Of a DNA stretch of 64,000 nt, positions 10,527-17,779 are shown piece after piece. The notes beneath the pieces were generated by a model that saw only the letters and a list, made by a program, of their open reading frames with translations, made no database searches and was not told where the DNA came from. Source of the DNA: Xenophilus azovorans DSM 13620 (lineage in GTDB: Bacteria; Pseudomonadota; Gammaproteobacteria; Burkholderiales; Burkholderiaceae_C); the NCBI RefSeq assembly GCF_000745855.1, contig NZ_KN050767.1, forward strand, positions 1 to 64,000, written 5' to 3'. Made by a program: the position numbers and the translations under genes. Position 1 is the stretch's first letter. Each line of letters opens with the position of its first letter.

Positions 10527-11981
10527 ATGTCCGACCTGTCCATGCTCATCAACGGCCTCGCCGCCGACGCCGAAAACGGCGCCACCTTCGAGCGGCGCAA
10601 CCCGCTGGACGGCAGCCCGGCCTCGCGCGCGCCCGCGGCCACGCCGGCCGATGCGCTGCGTGCCGTCGACGCCGCGGCCGAGGCCTTCAAGACCTGGCGC
10701 CACACCGGCCCCAACGAACGCCGCGCCCTGCTGCTCAAGGCAGCCGATGCGCTGGAGGCCAAGGCGCCCGAGTTCGTCGCCGCGCTGCCGCGCGAGACCG
10801 GCGCCACCGCGCTGTGGGCCGGCTTCAACGTGCACCTGGCGGCCGGCATGCTGCGCGAGGCGGCGGCGCTGACCACGCAGGTGGCCGGCGAGGTGATCCC
10901 CTCCGACGTGCCCGGCACCCTGGCGATGGGCCTGCGCCAGCCGGCCGGCGTGGTGCTGGGCATCGCGCCGTGGAACGCGCCGGTCATCCTCGGCGTGCGC
11001 GCCCTCGCCACGCCGCTGGCCTGCGGCAACACGGTCGTGTTCAAGGGCTCGGAGCTGTGCCCGCACACGCACCGGCTGATCGCGCAGGCCTTCGTCGACG
11101 CGGGTTTCCCGGCCGGGGTGGTGAACTACGTGACCAACGCGCCGGCGGATGCCGAGGCCGTGGTCAACGCCATGATCGCGCACCCCGCGGTGCGCCGCGT
11201 CAACTTCACCGGCTCCACGCGCGTGGGCAGGCTCATCGCGGTGCAGTGCGCGCTGCACCTCAAGCCGGTGGTGCTGGAGCTGGGCGGCAAGGCGCCCCTG
11301 CTGGTGCTGGACGACGCCGACCTCGACGCCGCGGTGGATGCCGCCGCCTTCGGCTGCTTCATGAACTCGGGCCAGATCTGCATGAGCACCGAGCGGCTGG
11401 TGGTCGATGCCGCGGTCGCCGATGCTTTCGTGCAGAAGTTCGCCGCCAAGGCCGCCGCCCTGCCCCTGGGCGACCCGCGCGGGCCCGACCCGGTGGTGCT
11501 GGGCAGTGTGGTCGGCATGAGCACGGTGGAGCACTGCAATGCGCTGATCGACGACGCGCTCGCCAAGGGCGCCACGCTGCTGTGCGGCGGCCGGGCCGAC
11601 AGCACGCTGATGCCCGCCACGCTGCTGGACCACGTCACGCCGGCCATGCGCATCTACGCCGAGGAGACCTTCGGCCCGGTGAAGGCCATCGTGCGCGTCG
11701 ACGGCGTGGAAGAAGCCGTCGCCTGCGCCAACGACAACCCCTACGGCCTCTCGGCCGCGGTGTTCGGCCGCGACGCGGCGCGGGCCCTGCAGGTGGCGCA
11801 GCGCATCGAGTCCGGCATCTGCCACGTCAACGGGCCGACGGTGCACGACGAGGCGCAGATGCCCTTCGGCGGCGTCAAGGGCAGCGGCTGGGGCCGCTTC
11901 GGCGGCAAGGCCGGCATCTCGGAGTTCACCGACCTGCGCTGGGTGACGGTGCAGGCGGGCGAGCGGCACTACCCGTTCTGA
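10527..11981 (+). CDS. NAD(P)-dependent aldehyde dehydrogenase, vanillin/salicylaldehyde dehydrogenase-like
   Basis: 484-aa aldehyde dehydrogenase that would oxidise an aldehyde to a carboxylic acid. The catalytic cysteine is near residue 285 (NSGQICMSTERL), the general-base glutamate is in LELGGKAP near 250, and the NAD site includes FTGSTRVG. The C-terminal GGVKGSGWGRFGGKAGI resembles the vanillin/salicylaldehyde (aromatic aldehyde) group. AAGGAGAA precedes the ATG, 16 bases after livF, so it belongs to the importer operon. The likely job is oxidation of an aldehyde formed from the imported compound; the exact substrate is an inference. Confidence 0.9.
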   Translation: MSDLSMLINGLAADAENGATFERRNPLDGSPASRAPAATPADALRAVDAAAEAFKTWRHTGPNERRALLLKAADALEAKAPEFVAALPRETGATALWAGFNVHLAAGMLREAAALTTQVAGEVIPSDVPGTLAMGLRQPAGVVLGIAPWNAPVILGVRALATPLACGNTVVFKGSELCPHTHRLIAQAFVDAGFPAGVVNYVTNAPADAEAVVNAMIAHPAVRRVNFTGSTRVGRLIAVQCALHLKPVVLELGGKAPLLVLDDADLDAAVDAAAFGCFMNSGQICMSTERLVVDAAVADAFVQKFAAKAAALPLGDPRGPDPVVLGSVVGMSTVEHCNALIDDALAKGATLLCGGRADSTLMPATLLDHVTPAMRIYAEETFGPVKAIVRVDGVEEAVACANDNPYGLSAAVFGRDAARALQVAQRIESGICHVNGPTVHDEAQMPFGGVKGSGWGRFGGKAGISEFTDLRWVTVQAGERHYPF

Positions 11982-12013
11982 CGCGCCCGCGCCGGGTTGC
12001 GTAAGCTCGGGGG

Positions 12014-13225
12014 ATGCCCCCTGCCGCCCCCGCCTACGACCGCCGCCTCGTCGCCTGGCTGTCGGTGGGGCAGCTCATCAGTTGGGGCAGCGTGTTCTAC
12101 GGCTTCGGCGTGCTGCTGGAGCCGGTGGAGCAATCGCTCGGCCTGACGCGCGCCGAATCCTCGCTGGCCTTCAGCCTGGCGCTGCTGATGGAGGGCGTGA
12201 TGGCCTGGCCGGTGGGCCGCTGGATCGACCGCGGCCACGAGCGCGCGGTGATGACCGGCGGCTCGCTGCTGCTGGCCGCCGGCCTGCTGCTGCACAGCGT
12301 GGTGGCGACGCGCTGGGGCTTCTACGCGGCCTGGACGCTGCTGGGCTGCGGCCTGGCGGGCACGCTCTACAACCCGGCCTTCGCGGCGGTGACGCGGCGC
12401 TTCCCGCTGGACTTCCGGCGCGCCATCATCACGCTGACCTTCCTGGGCGGGCTGGCCAGCACGGTGTTCATCCCGCTGGTGGCCTGGGGCATCGGGCATG
12501 CGGGCTGGCGCGGCACGCTGGTCGGCCTGGCCGCGCTGCACCTGGCGGTGTGCGCGCCGCTGCACTGGCACTGGCTGCGCGGCGCGCCGCGCGCGGCCCT
12601 GGCGGCACCGGCGGCCGGCGCGGGCCGCGCCGCCGACCCGGGCTTCAGGGCCCACCTGCGCAGCGCGCCCTTCCTGCTCATCGGCGTGTTCGTGGTGCTG
12701 ATGATGGCCGTGACCGCCGCGCTGCCGCCGCACATGGTGAGCCTGCTGCGCGGCGCCGGCCTGTCGGAGGCCTGGGCCATCGCGATGCCGGCCAGCATCG
12801 GCGCGATGCAGGTGCTGGGCCGCGCGCTGCTGTACTTCTTCGAGCACCGCTTCGACCTGCACCTGGCGAACCGGCTGATCCCCTGCCTGATCCCGATCGG
12901 CCTGGCCGCCCTGCTGGCCGCCGGCGGCCACGTCGGCCTGGCGCTGCTGTTCGTCGCCTTCTACGGCATGGGCAACGGCATGCTCACCATCGTCAAGGGC
13001 ACCGCCATCGCGCAGTACGTGAGCCGCGCGCACGTGGCGACGCTGAACGGCGCGCTCGGCCTGCCGACCGCCGTGGCGCGCGCCCTGGCGCCCTGGCTGC
13101 TGGGCGTGCTGTGGCAGCCGCAGGCCGGCTACACGGCGGGGCTGTGGGTCCTGCTGGCGGGAAGCGTGGTGGCGGTGCTGGCGCTGGCCGCTGCGCAGCG
13201 GATGAGCCGACAGAAGGCGTCCTAG
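12014..13225 (+). CDS. MFS transporter
   Basis: 403-aa major facilitator with about 12 hydrophobic helices. A loop motif between helices 2 and 3 is visible (GRWIDRGHERAVM), and a central hydrophilic loop runs near residues 190-215. It resembles the small oxalate/formate-type MFS proteins often found beside catabolic genes. It lies 32 bases after the aldehyde dehydrogenase and may be the last gene of the operon. Its TAG stop (13223-13225) overlaps the stop of the convergent zinc-ribbon gene. Confidence 0.88.
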   Translation: MPPAAPAYDRRLVAWLSVGQLISWGSVFYGFGVLLEPVEQSLGLTRAESSLAFSLALLMEGVMAWPVGRWIDRGHERAVMTGGSLLLAAGLLLHSVVATRWGFYAAWTLLGCGLAGTLYNPAFAAVTRRFPLDFRRAIITLTFLGGLASTVFIPLVAWGIGHAGWRGTLVGLAALHLAVCAPLHWHWLRGAPRAALAAPAAGAGRAADPGFRAHLRSAPFLLIGVFVVLMMAVTAALPPHMVSLLRGAGLSEAWAIAMPASIGAMQVLGRALLYFFEHRFDLHLANRLIPCLIPIGLAALLAAGGHVGLALLFVAFYGMGNGMLTIVKGTAIAQYVSRAHVATLNGALGLPTAVARALAPWLLGVLWQPQAGYTAGLWVLLAGSVVAVLALAAAQRMSRQKAS

Positions 13226-13461
13226 CGCGAGAACGCGAACATCACGCTGAACATCACCATCGCGGCGATGAAGGTGAGCAGCCGCACGACCCAGGGCATC
13301 ACCAGCCAGGCGCCGAGGACGGTGGCCAGCTTGCCGAGCAGGCCGCCGGTGATCACCGGCTCGCTGGTGCGCGCACCGGGCGGCGGCGCGCCGCACTGCG
13401 GGCAGGCCTTCGCCAGCGTGGACACCTGGTGGCCGCATTCAGGACAGGCGACGAGTGCCAT
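13222..13461 (-). CDS. small zinc-ribbon membrane protein
   Basis: 79-aa protein. An N-terminal zinc ribbon has two CxxC pairs (ACPECGHQ and ACPQCGAP), and there are two hydrophobic segments (about residues 38-55 and 56-76). The ATG at 13461 follows GGAGGTG; the earlier in-frame ATG at 13473 has no ribosome site. It starts 12 bases after the OmpA-like gene ends, so it may be the last gene of the repeat-protein locus, though its function is unknown. Confidence 0.75.
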   Translation of the reverse strand: MALVACPECGHQVSTLAKACPQCGAPPPGARTSEPVITGGLLGKLATVLGAWLVMPWVVRLLTFIAAMVMFSVMFAFSR

Positions 13462-13473
13462 GCACACCTCCAT

Positions 13474-14199
13474 TCATGATGTCTTGCCGGGCGTGGAAGG
13501 CAGCGCCTCGATCACGATCTCCACGCGCCGGTTGCGCTGGCGCCCCTCGGGGTCGTCGCTGCCGTCCGGGCGGACGTTGGGCGCGACGGGCTCGCGCTCG
13601 CCCAGGCCCTGCGCGCTGATGCGCTCGCGCCCCGCCGACCGGGCCAGCGCCGCCGCCACCGCCTCGGCGCGCCGGATCGACAGCGCCTCGTTGTAGGCGT
13701 CCGAGCCCTTGGCGTCGGTGTGGCCGCGCACCCGCACCGGCGCGGTGGGGTAGCTGTGCAGCAGCTCCGCGGCGCGCGCCAGCGAGGGCTGTGCGTCGGG
13801 GCGCAGGTCGGCCTTGTCGAAGTCGAACAGCACGTCGGCCGGCAGGTCGATCACGATGGACTGCCGCTCGTCCTGGCGTGCCTGCAGCTCGCCGAGCAGC
13901 GCCTGCGTGCGCTCCAGCCGCTCGGGCGGCACCTCGGCCGTGCGGAACACGGTGGAAGGCCCGCCGGCCGGGCCGAACTGCGTCTGCGGGCCGCCGGTGG
14001 ACAGCTGCGTGCCGCTGCCGGCCCGCTCCCAGCGCGTCTGCGGCGCGTCCTCGACGCGGACGAAGCGGCTGTCGGCATCCTTCAGGCTCTGCGCCACGCG
14101 CCGTACCGTGTAGCCGTGCGCCGCCGCGGCCAGCAGCGCCGCCGCCGACACGCCGGCCGCCAGCCGGGCGAGGAAGGTGGCCATGCCGGGTCGGTTCAC
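13474..14199 (-). CDS. OmpA-family peptidoglycan-binding protein
   Basis: 241-aa envelope protein with an N-terminal hydrophobic segment (residues 8-30), a low-complexity middle with Gln/Gly/Pro, and a C-terminal OmpA domain (about residues 110-235). Typical peptidoglycan-binding positions are visible in VRGHTDAKGSDAYNEALSIRRAEAV and NRRVEIVI. The start is GTG, seven bases after the stop of the preceding lipoprotein gene, with GGAGG upstream; an ATG five codons later is the alternative. As the penultimate gene of the CsgG-like locus it could tether the exported structure to the cell wall. Confidence 0.85.
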   Translation of the reverse strand: MNRPGMATFLARLAAGVSAAALLAAAAHGYTVRRVAQSLKDADSRFVRVEDAPQTRWERAGSGTQLSTGGPQTQFGPAGGPSTVFRTAEVPPERLERTQALLGELQARQDERQSIVIDLPADVLFDFDKADLRPDAQPSLARAAELLHSYPTAPVRVRGHTDAKGSDAYNEALSIRRAEAVAAALARSAGRERISAQGLGEREPVAPNVRPDGSDDPEGRQRNRRVEIVIEALPSTPGKTS

Positions 14200-14206
14200 A
14201 GCCTGC

Positions 14207-14794
14207 TCAGGAGCCTCCGGCCGGCTTCAGCGGCAGCGCGATGGCCAGGCCCGGCCCCGCGGTGCTGTCGGGCGGCATACCGTCGTTGATCACCAGGCGC
14301 AGCTGCGTCTCCGAAGGCGGCACGCTGCCCAGGAACACCAGGCGCCCCTGCATCGTGTCGCCCGACATGATGCGCAGGTAGCGGTTGTCCGGCGGGCGCT
14401 TGAGCATCAGCCGGTTGCCCGCGGAGTCGGCGAGGTAGGTCTCGCTCTCGGCGAGGTTGGTGAAGTTGGTGCGCCGGTTCTCGAAGGAGGCGCTGATGTC
14501 CAGGATGGTGGCGTCCTCGCCCATCTCGACGGACTTGACGCGCACCGTCAGGCCCGCGCTGGCGGTGCCCTGCACGCTCATCGGCACCTGGCGCGGCGCG
14601 GCCGGTGCTGCCGCGGGCGCCGGAGCGGCGACCACGGGCGGCGGCGCGGCAGGCGCAGGCGCCCCGGCGGCGGGGGCCGGCGCGGGAGGAGCGGCCGCCG
14701 GGGCCGGCGGCTGCGCGCTCTCGCCGCAGGCGGCCAGCGCCAGCGCGCAGGCGGCCAGCACGGCGGCGCTTCGCACGGATCGTTCCTCGCTCAT
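14207..14794 (-). CDS. lipoprotein with DUF4352-like domain
   Basis: 195-aa predicted lipoprotein. The lipobox LALAAC places the acylated cysteine at residue 23. A proline/alanine-rich linker follows to about residue 70, then a compact beta-rich domain (VRVKSVEMGEDATILDISASF ... LVINDG) that resembles the immunoglobulin-like DUF4352/telomeric-repeat-factor-type domain. Its ATG overlaps the stop of the preceding repeat-protein gene (ATGA). It may be an accessory factor of the CsgG-like exporter, in the place that CsgE or CsgF occupy in curli loci. That role is inference from position only. Confidence 0.75.
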   Translation of the reverse strand: MSEERSVRSAAVLAACALALAACGESAQPPAPAAAPPAPAPAAGAPAPAAPPPVVAAPAPAAAPAAPRQVPMSVQGTASAGLTVRVKSVEMGEDATILDISASFENRRTNFTNLAESETYLADSAGNRLMLKRPPDNRYLRIMSGDTMQGRLVFLGSVPPSETQLRLVINDGMPPDSTAGPGLAIALPLKPAGGS

Positions 14795-15183
14795 TGGATG
14801 GTGATGCTGTTGACGTTGGCGCCCGCCGGCCGCTGGCCCTTCTTGTCGGCGCAATCCTTGCCGTCGACGTGCACGTCGCGCACGTTGCGGCCCTGCACGA
14901 TGATGGTGCGGCCCTTCAGGCTCTGGCCGTCGATGTTGACGCTGTTCACGTTCGCCACGCCGTCGGTGCAGCCGGTCTGCACGCTGCGCACGCTGTTGCC
15001 GGTGACCTCGATGCGGTTGGTGCCGCCGCCGGGGTTGTCGATGACCGTGGTGGTGGTGTCGCCCTGGCCGCCACCGCTGCCGGCGGCCATCGCGGCCACG
15101 GGCGCCAGGCCGCATGCCGCCAGCAGGCACAGCGGCCACAGGCGGTGCATCGGCCGCGGATGCTTCATCGGGAAGTCGAACAT
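14791..15183 (-). CDS. secreted 130-aa protein with ANVNSVNI repeats
   Basis: 130 aa with a signal peptide (ending near AAMAAG) and two repeat units of the kind TGNSVRSVQTG ... ANVNSVNI and QGRNVRDVHVDG ... ANVNSITI. The same motif builds the 119-aa and 1161-aa proteins of this locus. Unlike them it has two cysteines in the mature part (GCTDG and KDCADK), placed so that each repeat's turn could be linked by a disulfide. A 22-bp stretch coding the motif (14931-14952) is identical to 21389-21410 in the 119-aa gene. It starts at ATG 15183 behind a weak GTGAGG. It is a candidate minor subunit, cap or chaperone-like partner of the exported fibre. Not recognised as a named family. Confidence 0.75.
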   Translation of the reverse strand: MFDFPMKHPRPMHRLWPLCLLAACGLAPVAAMAAGSGGGQGDTTTTVIDNPGGGTNRIEVTGNSVRSVQTGCTDGVANVNSVNIDGQSLKGRTIIVQGRNVRDVHVDGKDCADKKGQRPAGANVNSITIQ

Positions 15184-15201
15184 GGCTGTGGCCTCACTCT
15201 C

Positions 15202-16089
15202 TCACTGCGGGGTTCGGGGAAGCTGCGCCGCCCCTCCACTGCCGGGCAGGCCGGGCGGCGGCGCCGGCACGGGGCGCGGCGGCTGGTCGGAAGGCGCAGC
15301 GGCCTCCTGCTGCGCCTGCGCCGCGCCCAGGCCGGGCAGGCGGCTGGTCAGCGGCGTGCTCGCCTGCGGCGGCGGCGCGGCGGGTGCGCCGGCCGCGGCC
15401 TCGGCGCCCGGCGCCGTCGAGCGGCGCAGGTTCTGCTCCAGCTCGCCGGCGAAGCGGTCGGCCAGGGCGCGCTCTTCCTGCGCCATGTGGCTGCCCAGCG
15501 AGGCGATGGTCTCGGAGGCCTGCTTCGCCTCGGTGCTGCCGGGGATGGCCAGCCGCTGCGCCAGCCGGGCGTAGCCCAGCGCCTTCACGTTGTCGTTGGG
15601 CGCGCCCTGGCCCGAGCGGTACATGTCGCTCAGGCGCTGCATCGCGCGCGGGTCGCCGCGCACCGCCGCCAGCAGGTACCAGCGGTAGGCCTGCCCGATG
15701 TCGGAAATGCCGGTGCGGTTGCTCTGGTAGGCGTCGCCCAGCAGCGTCAGCAGGTTGGGGTTGTTGGTGCGCAGCGCGTCTTCCTTGAGGCGCGCCAGCT
15801 CGTTGGCGTACAGCGGCCCCTGGCAGCCGGGCTGCGCCACGCCGCGCTCCAGCGCCTGCCGGCACGACTCGACGTAGCGCGCGCCGGTGTCGGCGCTGGG
15901 CGAAGCGGTGGCGCCGGCGGGGCCCACGGGCGCGGCGGCGGTCGAGCGCGCCGCGGCCGACGAGGCGGTGCCGGCGGCCGAGGTCTGCGCCAGGGCCGCG
16001 GGCGCCGCCGCGAGCCAGGCGGCGGCCCACAGCGCCCCGCTCAGGGCGGCAGCGGCGGCATGCAAGCGCGGCAGGCGCATCTCAACCAC
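15202..16089 (-). CDS. exported Sel1-repeat protein
   Basis: 295-aa protein with a signal peptide (ending near APAALAQT), an Ala/Ser-rich spacer, then a helical region with Sel1/TPR-like repeats (about residues 90-190: LLTLLGDAYQSN, AYRWYLLAAVRGD, LSDMYRSGQGAPN, ALGYARLAQRLA) and a Pro/Ala-rich tail. Sel1 repeats act as protein-protein scaffolds. The first possible codon is GTG at 16089 (AGGA upstream), with ATG at 16080 as the alternative; both overlap the end of the csgG-like gene by a few bases. In this locus it may hold assembly partners together in the periplasm. Confidence 0.8.
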   Translation of the reverse strand: MVEMRLPRLHAAAAALSGALWAAAWLAAAPAALAQTSAAGTASSAAARSTAAAPVGPAGATASPSADTGARYVESCRQALERGVAQPGCQGPLYANELARLKEDALRTNNPNLLTLLGDAYQSNRTGISDIGQAYRWYLLAAVRGDPRAMQRLSDMYRSGQGAPNDNVKALGYARLAQRLAIPGSTEAKQASETIASLGSHMAQEERALADRFAGELEQNLRRSTAPGAEAAAGAPAAPPPQASTPLTSRLPGLGAAQAQQEAAAPSDQPPRPVPAPPPGLPGSGGAAQLPRTPQ

Positions 16090-17254
16090 CCGTCGTTCCT
16101 GCCGGCGCCGCCGGCGGCTCGGTGGCCGGCATCGCGGCCGGCGCCGCGACGATGGGCGGCGTGCCCGGCACCGGCACGCCGAAGAACAGCGGCTCGAAGG
16201 CCTGCCAGGTGGTCACGTCCACCGTCTCGCCCAGTTGCGGGAAGCGCTGCGAATAGACCGCACGGATCGCCTCGCGCGTCGGGTCGTCCAGCTTCTGCGT
16301 CACGGTGACCTGCTGGCCGTACTTCTGCAGCATCACCTGCACCAGGCCGATCTTCAGCTCGGGCGACAGCCGCTCGAAGGCGGCGCGCATGTTCTCCAGC
16401 ACCACCGGGTCCTGCCCGCCGGCGGGAATGCAGCGCCAGTAGGGCGTGTTGGTGGCCTTGCCCATCAGCTCCAGCACGCTCAGGTCGACCAGCGTGCGGA
16501 TGGCCGAGTGCCGGCCCTGCAGGTACTTGCCCTCCAGCTTGAAGCCGAAGGAGTCGCCGTAGAAGCCGAGGCTGGCGTTGTCCTCGGTGCTCAGGTTCAG
16601 CACGCGGATGACGTTGGCCGACTGCACGCGCGGCACCATCTGCTGCGTGCTGAAGCTCACCAGGTTCAGGTCCAGCGCGAGCGAGGACAGGATGGCGGTG
16701 CGCTTGAAGTCGGCGCCGATGTTGGTCTCGCCCTTGCCGTTGCCGAACTCGACGCTGGCCGAGTTGGAACGCCCCGCGCCGGACAGCGCGCGGTCGAACT
16801 CGGTGAGCGCGCCGGTGATGAGGAAGTCCGGCATCGTCACCCCGAAGCGCGCGCCCAGCTGCGCCTGCGAGATCAGGTAGTCCGGGTGGTAGGGCACGTA
16901 GACCACGCGCGCGCCGATGCGGTTGACGGCGGTGCGCACCATCTCCGTGATGTCGCCCGGGATCTCGGCGCCCACCAGCGGGTGCGACAGGTTGGTCGCG
17001 TCGGCGATGTTGCGGGTCTGGATGTAGACCACCGGATCGCCGTCCTTGTAGATGTCGAGCATGTGGCCGAAGCAGCCCAGCGCGTTGGCGTAGGCGCTGA
17101 GGTTGGCCGAGGGCAGCTCCTTGGCCGCCTCGCGCTCGGCCATGAGCTTGTTGGCGTCGCTGATCGCGTTGTCGGTGGTCGCGCAGCCGGCGAGCACGAG
17201 CAGCGACAGGCAGAGCGTCCCGAGGCGAAGGCGGGTCCTTGTGCGGGGTGTCAT
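16082..17254 (-). CDS. CsgG/HfaB-like outer-membrane secretion lipoprotein
   Basis: 390-aa lipoprotein (lipobox LVLAGC, cysteine 24). Its core follows the layout of CsgG block by block: a first strand VVYIQTRNIADAT, a helix ITEMVRTAVNRIGARVVYVP, PDFLITGALTEFD, an IGADFKRTAILSSLALDLNLVSFST segment, then FKLEGKYLQGRHSAIRTLVDLSVLELM. CsgG forms the nonameric outer-membrane pore that exports curli subunits, and HfaB does the same for holdfast anchor proteins. The C-terminal Pro/Ala tail (from about 350) is extra. It sits among genes for repeat-rich exported proteins, which are the expected cargo. The match is by eye and remote; a structure prediction would settle it. Confidence 0.72.
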   Translation of the reverse strand: MTPRTRTRLRLGTLCLSLLVLAGCATTDNAISDANKLMAEREAAKELPSANLSAYANALGCFGHMLDIYKDGDPVVYIQTRNIADATNLSHPLVGAEIPGDITEMVRTAVNRIGARVVYVPYHPDYLISQAQLGARFGVTMPDFLITGALTEFDRALSGAGRSNSASVEFGNGKGETNIGADFKRTAILSSLALDLNLVSFSTQQMVPRVQSANVIRVLNLSTEDNASLGFYGDSFGFKLEGKYLQGRHSAIRTLVDLSVLELMGKATNTPYWRCIPAGGQDPVVLENMRAAFERLSPELKIGLVQVMLQKYGQQVTVTQKLDDPTREAIRAVYSQRFPQLGETVDVTTWQAFEPLFFGVPVPGTPPIVAAPAAMPATEPPAAPAGTTGG

Positions 17255-17327
17255 TCGATGCGAGGAAGTGTTGTCGTTGTTCGTTGCCGCGCGGCCGGCC
17301 GGTGCGGCGCGCGGGCTGCGGCCGCCC

Positions 17328-17750
17328 TCAGCGGCCGTTGTTCAGCACGGTGATGTTCTCGACGCCCTGCCCGTCCACGTACAGCGTCACGTTGCCGTTG
17401 ACGTTGCCCTGGATGGACGGGCTGGCCACGCGGACCGTGCCGTCGGCGCCCTGGGTCACGTTGCTGTAGTCGGTGCGGATCACCAGGTTGGTCTGGTTCG
17501 ACGGCAGCTTGAGCGTGCCGTCGGGCTGCACCAGCGCGGCCTGCTCGACGATCTTGTCCTTGGCGATGGCGCGCGCGACGCTGGCGCGGGCGGACACCGC
17601 CGGCGTCACGCCGTCGACGAGCTTGACGCCGCCGTCGCGCAGGTCGCGGTAGGCCGAGAGCGACTCGTTGTAGTTGACCAGCTGCGCGCTGGCGCAGCAG
17701 GCGGCCGACGCTGCGGCGGCGGCCATGGCGATGCGAGCAAGGGTGCGCAT
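17328..17750 (-). CDS. small exported protein of the CsgG-like locus
   Basis: 140 aa with a clear signal peptide (residues 1-23, cut near CCASAQ) and a mature part rich in Val, Asn and Thr; it ends GNVNGNVTLYVDGQGVENITVLNNGR-like strands reminiscent of the locus repeat (VENITVLNN compared with VENTRITLSGN). The start at 17750 follows AAGGAGAA; a longer frame to 17783 overlaps the adhesin stop and has no site. It lies directly between the adhesin gene and the CsgG-like gene. By analogy with hfaA-hfaB-hfaD loci it could be an HfaA-like subunit, but I did not recognise the family. Confidence 0.75.
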   Translation of the reverse strand: MRTLARIAMAAAAASAACCASAQLVNYNESLSAYRDLRDGGVKLVDGVTPAVSARASVARAIAKDKIVEQAALVQPDGTLKLPSNQTNLVIRTDYSNVTQGADGTVRVASPSIQGNVNGNVTLYVDGQGVENITVLNNGR

Positions 17751-17779
17751 GCGGTTCTCCTTCCCGGCCCCGGCGCCGG

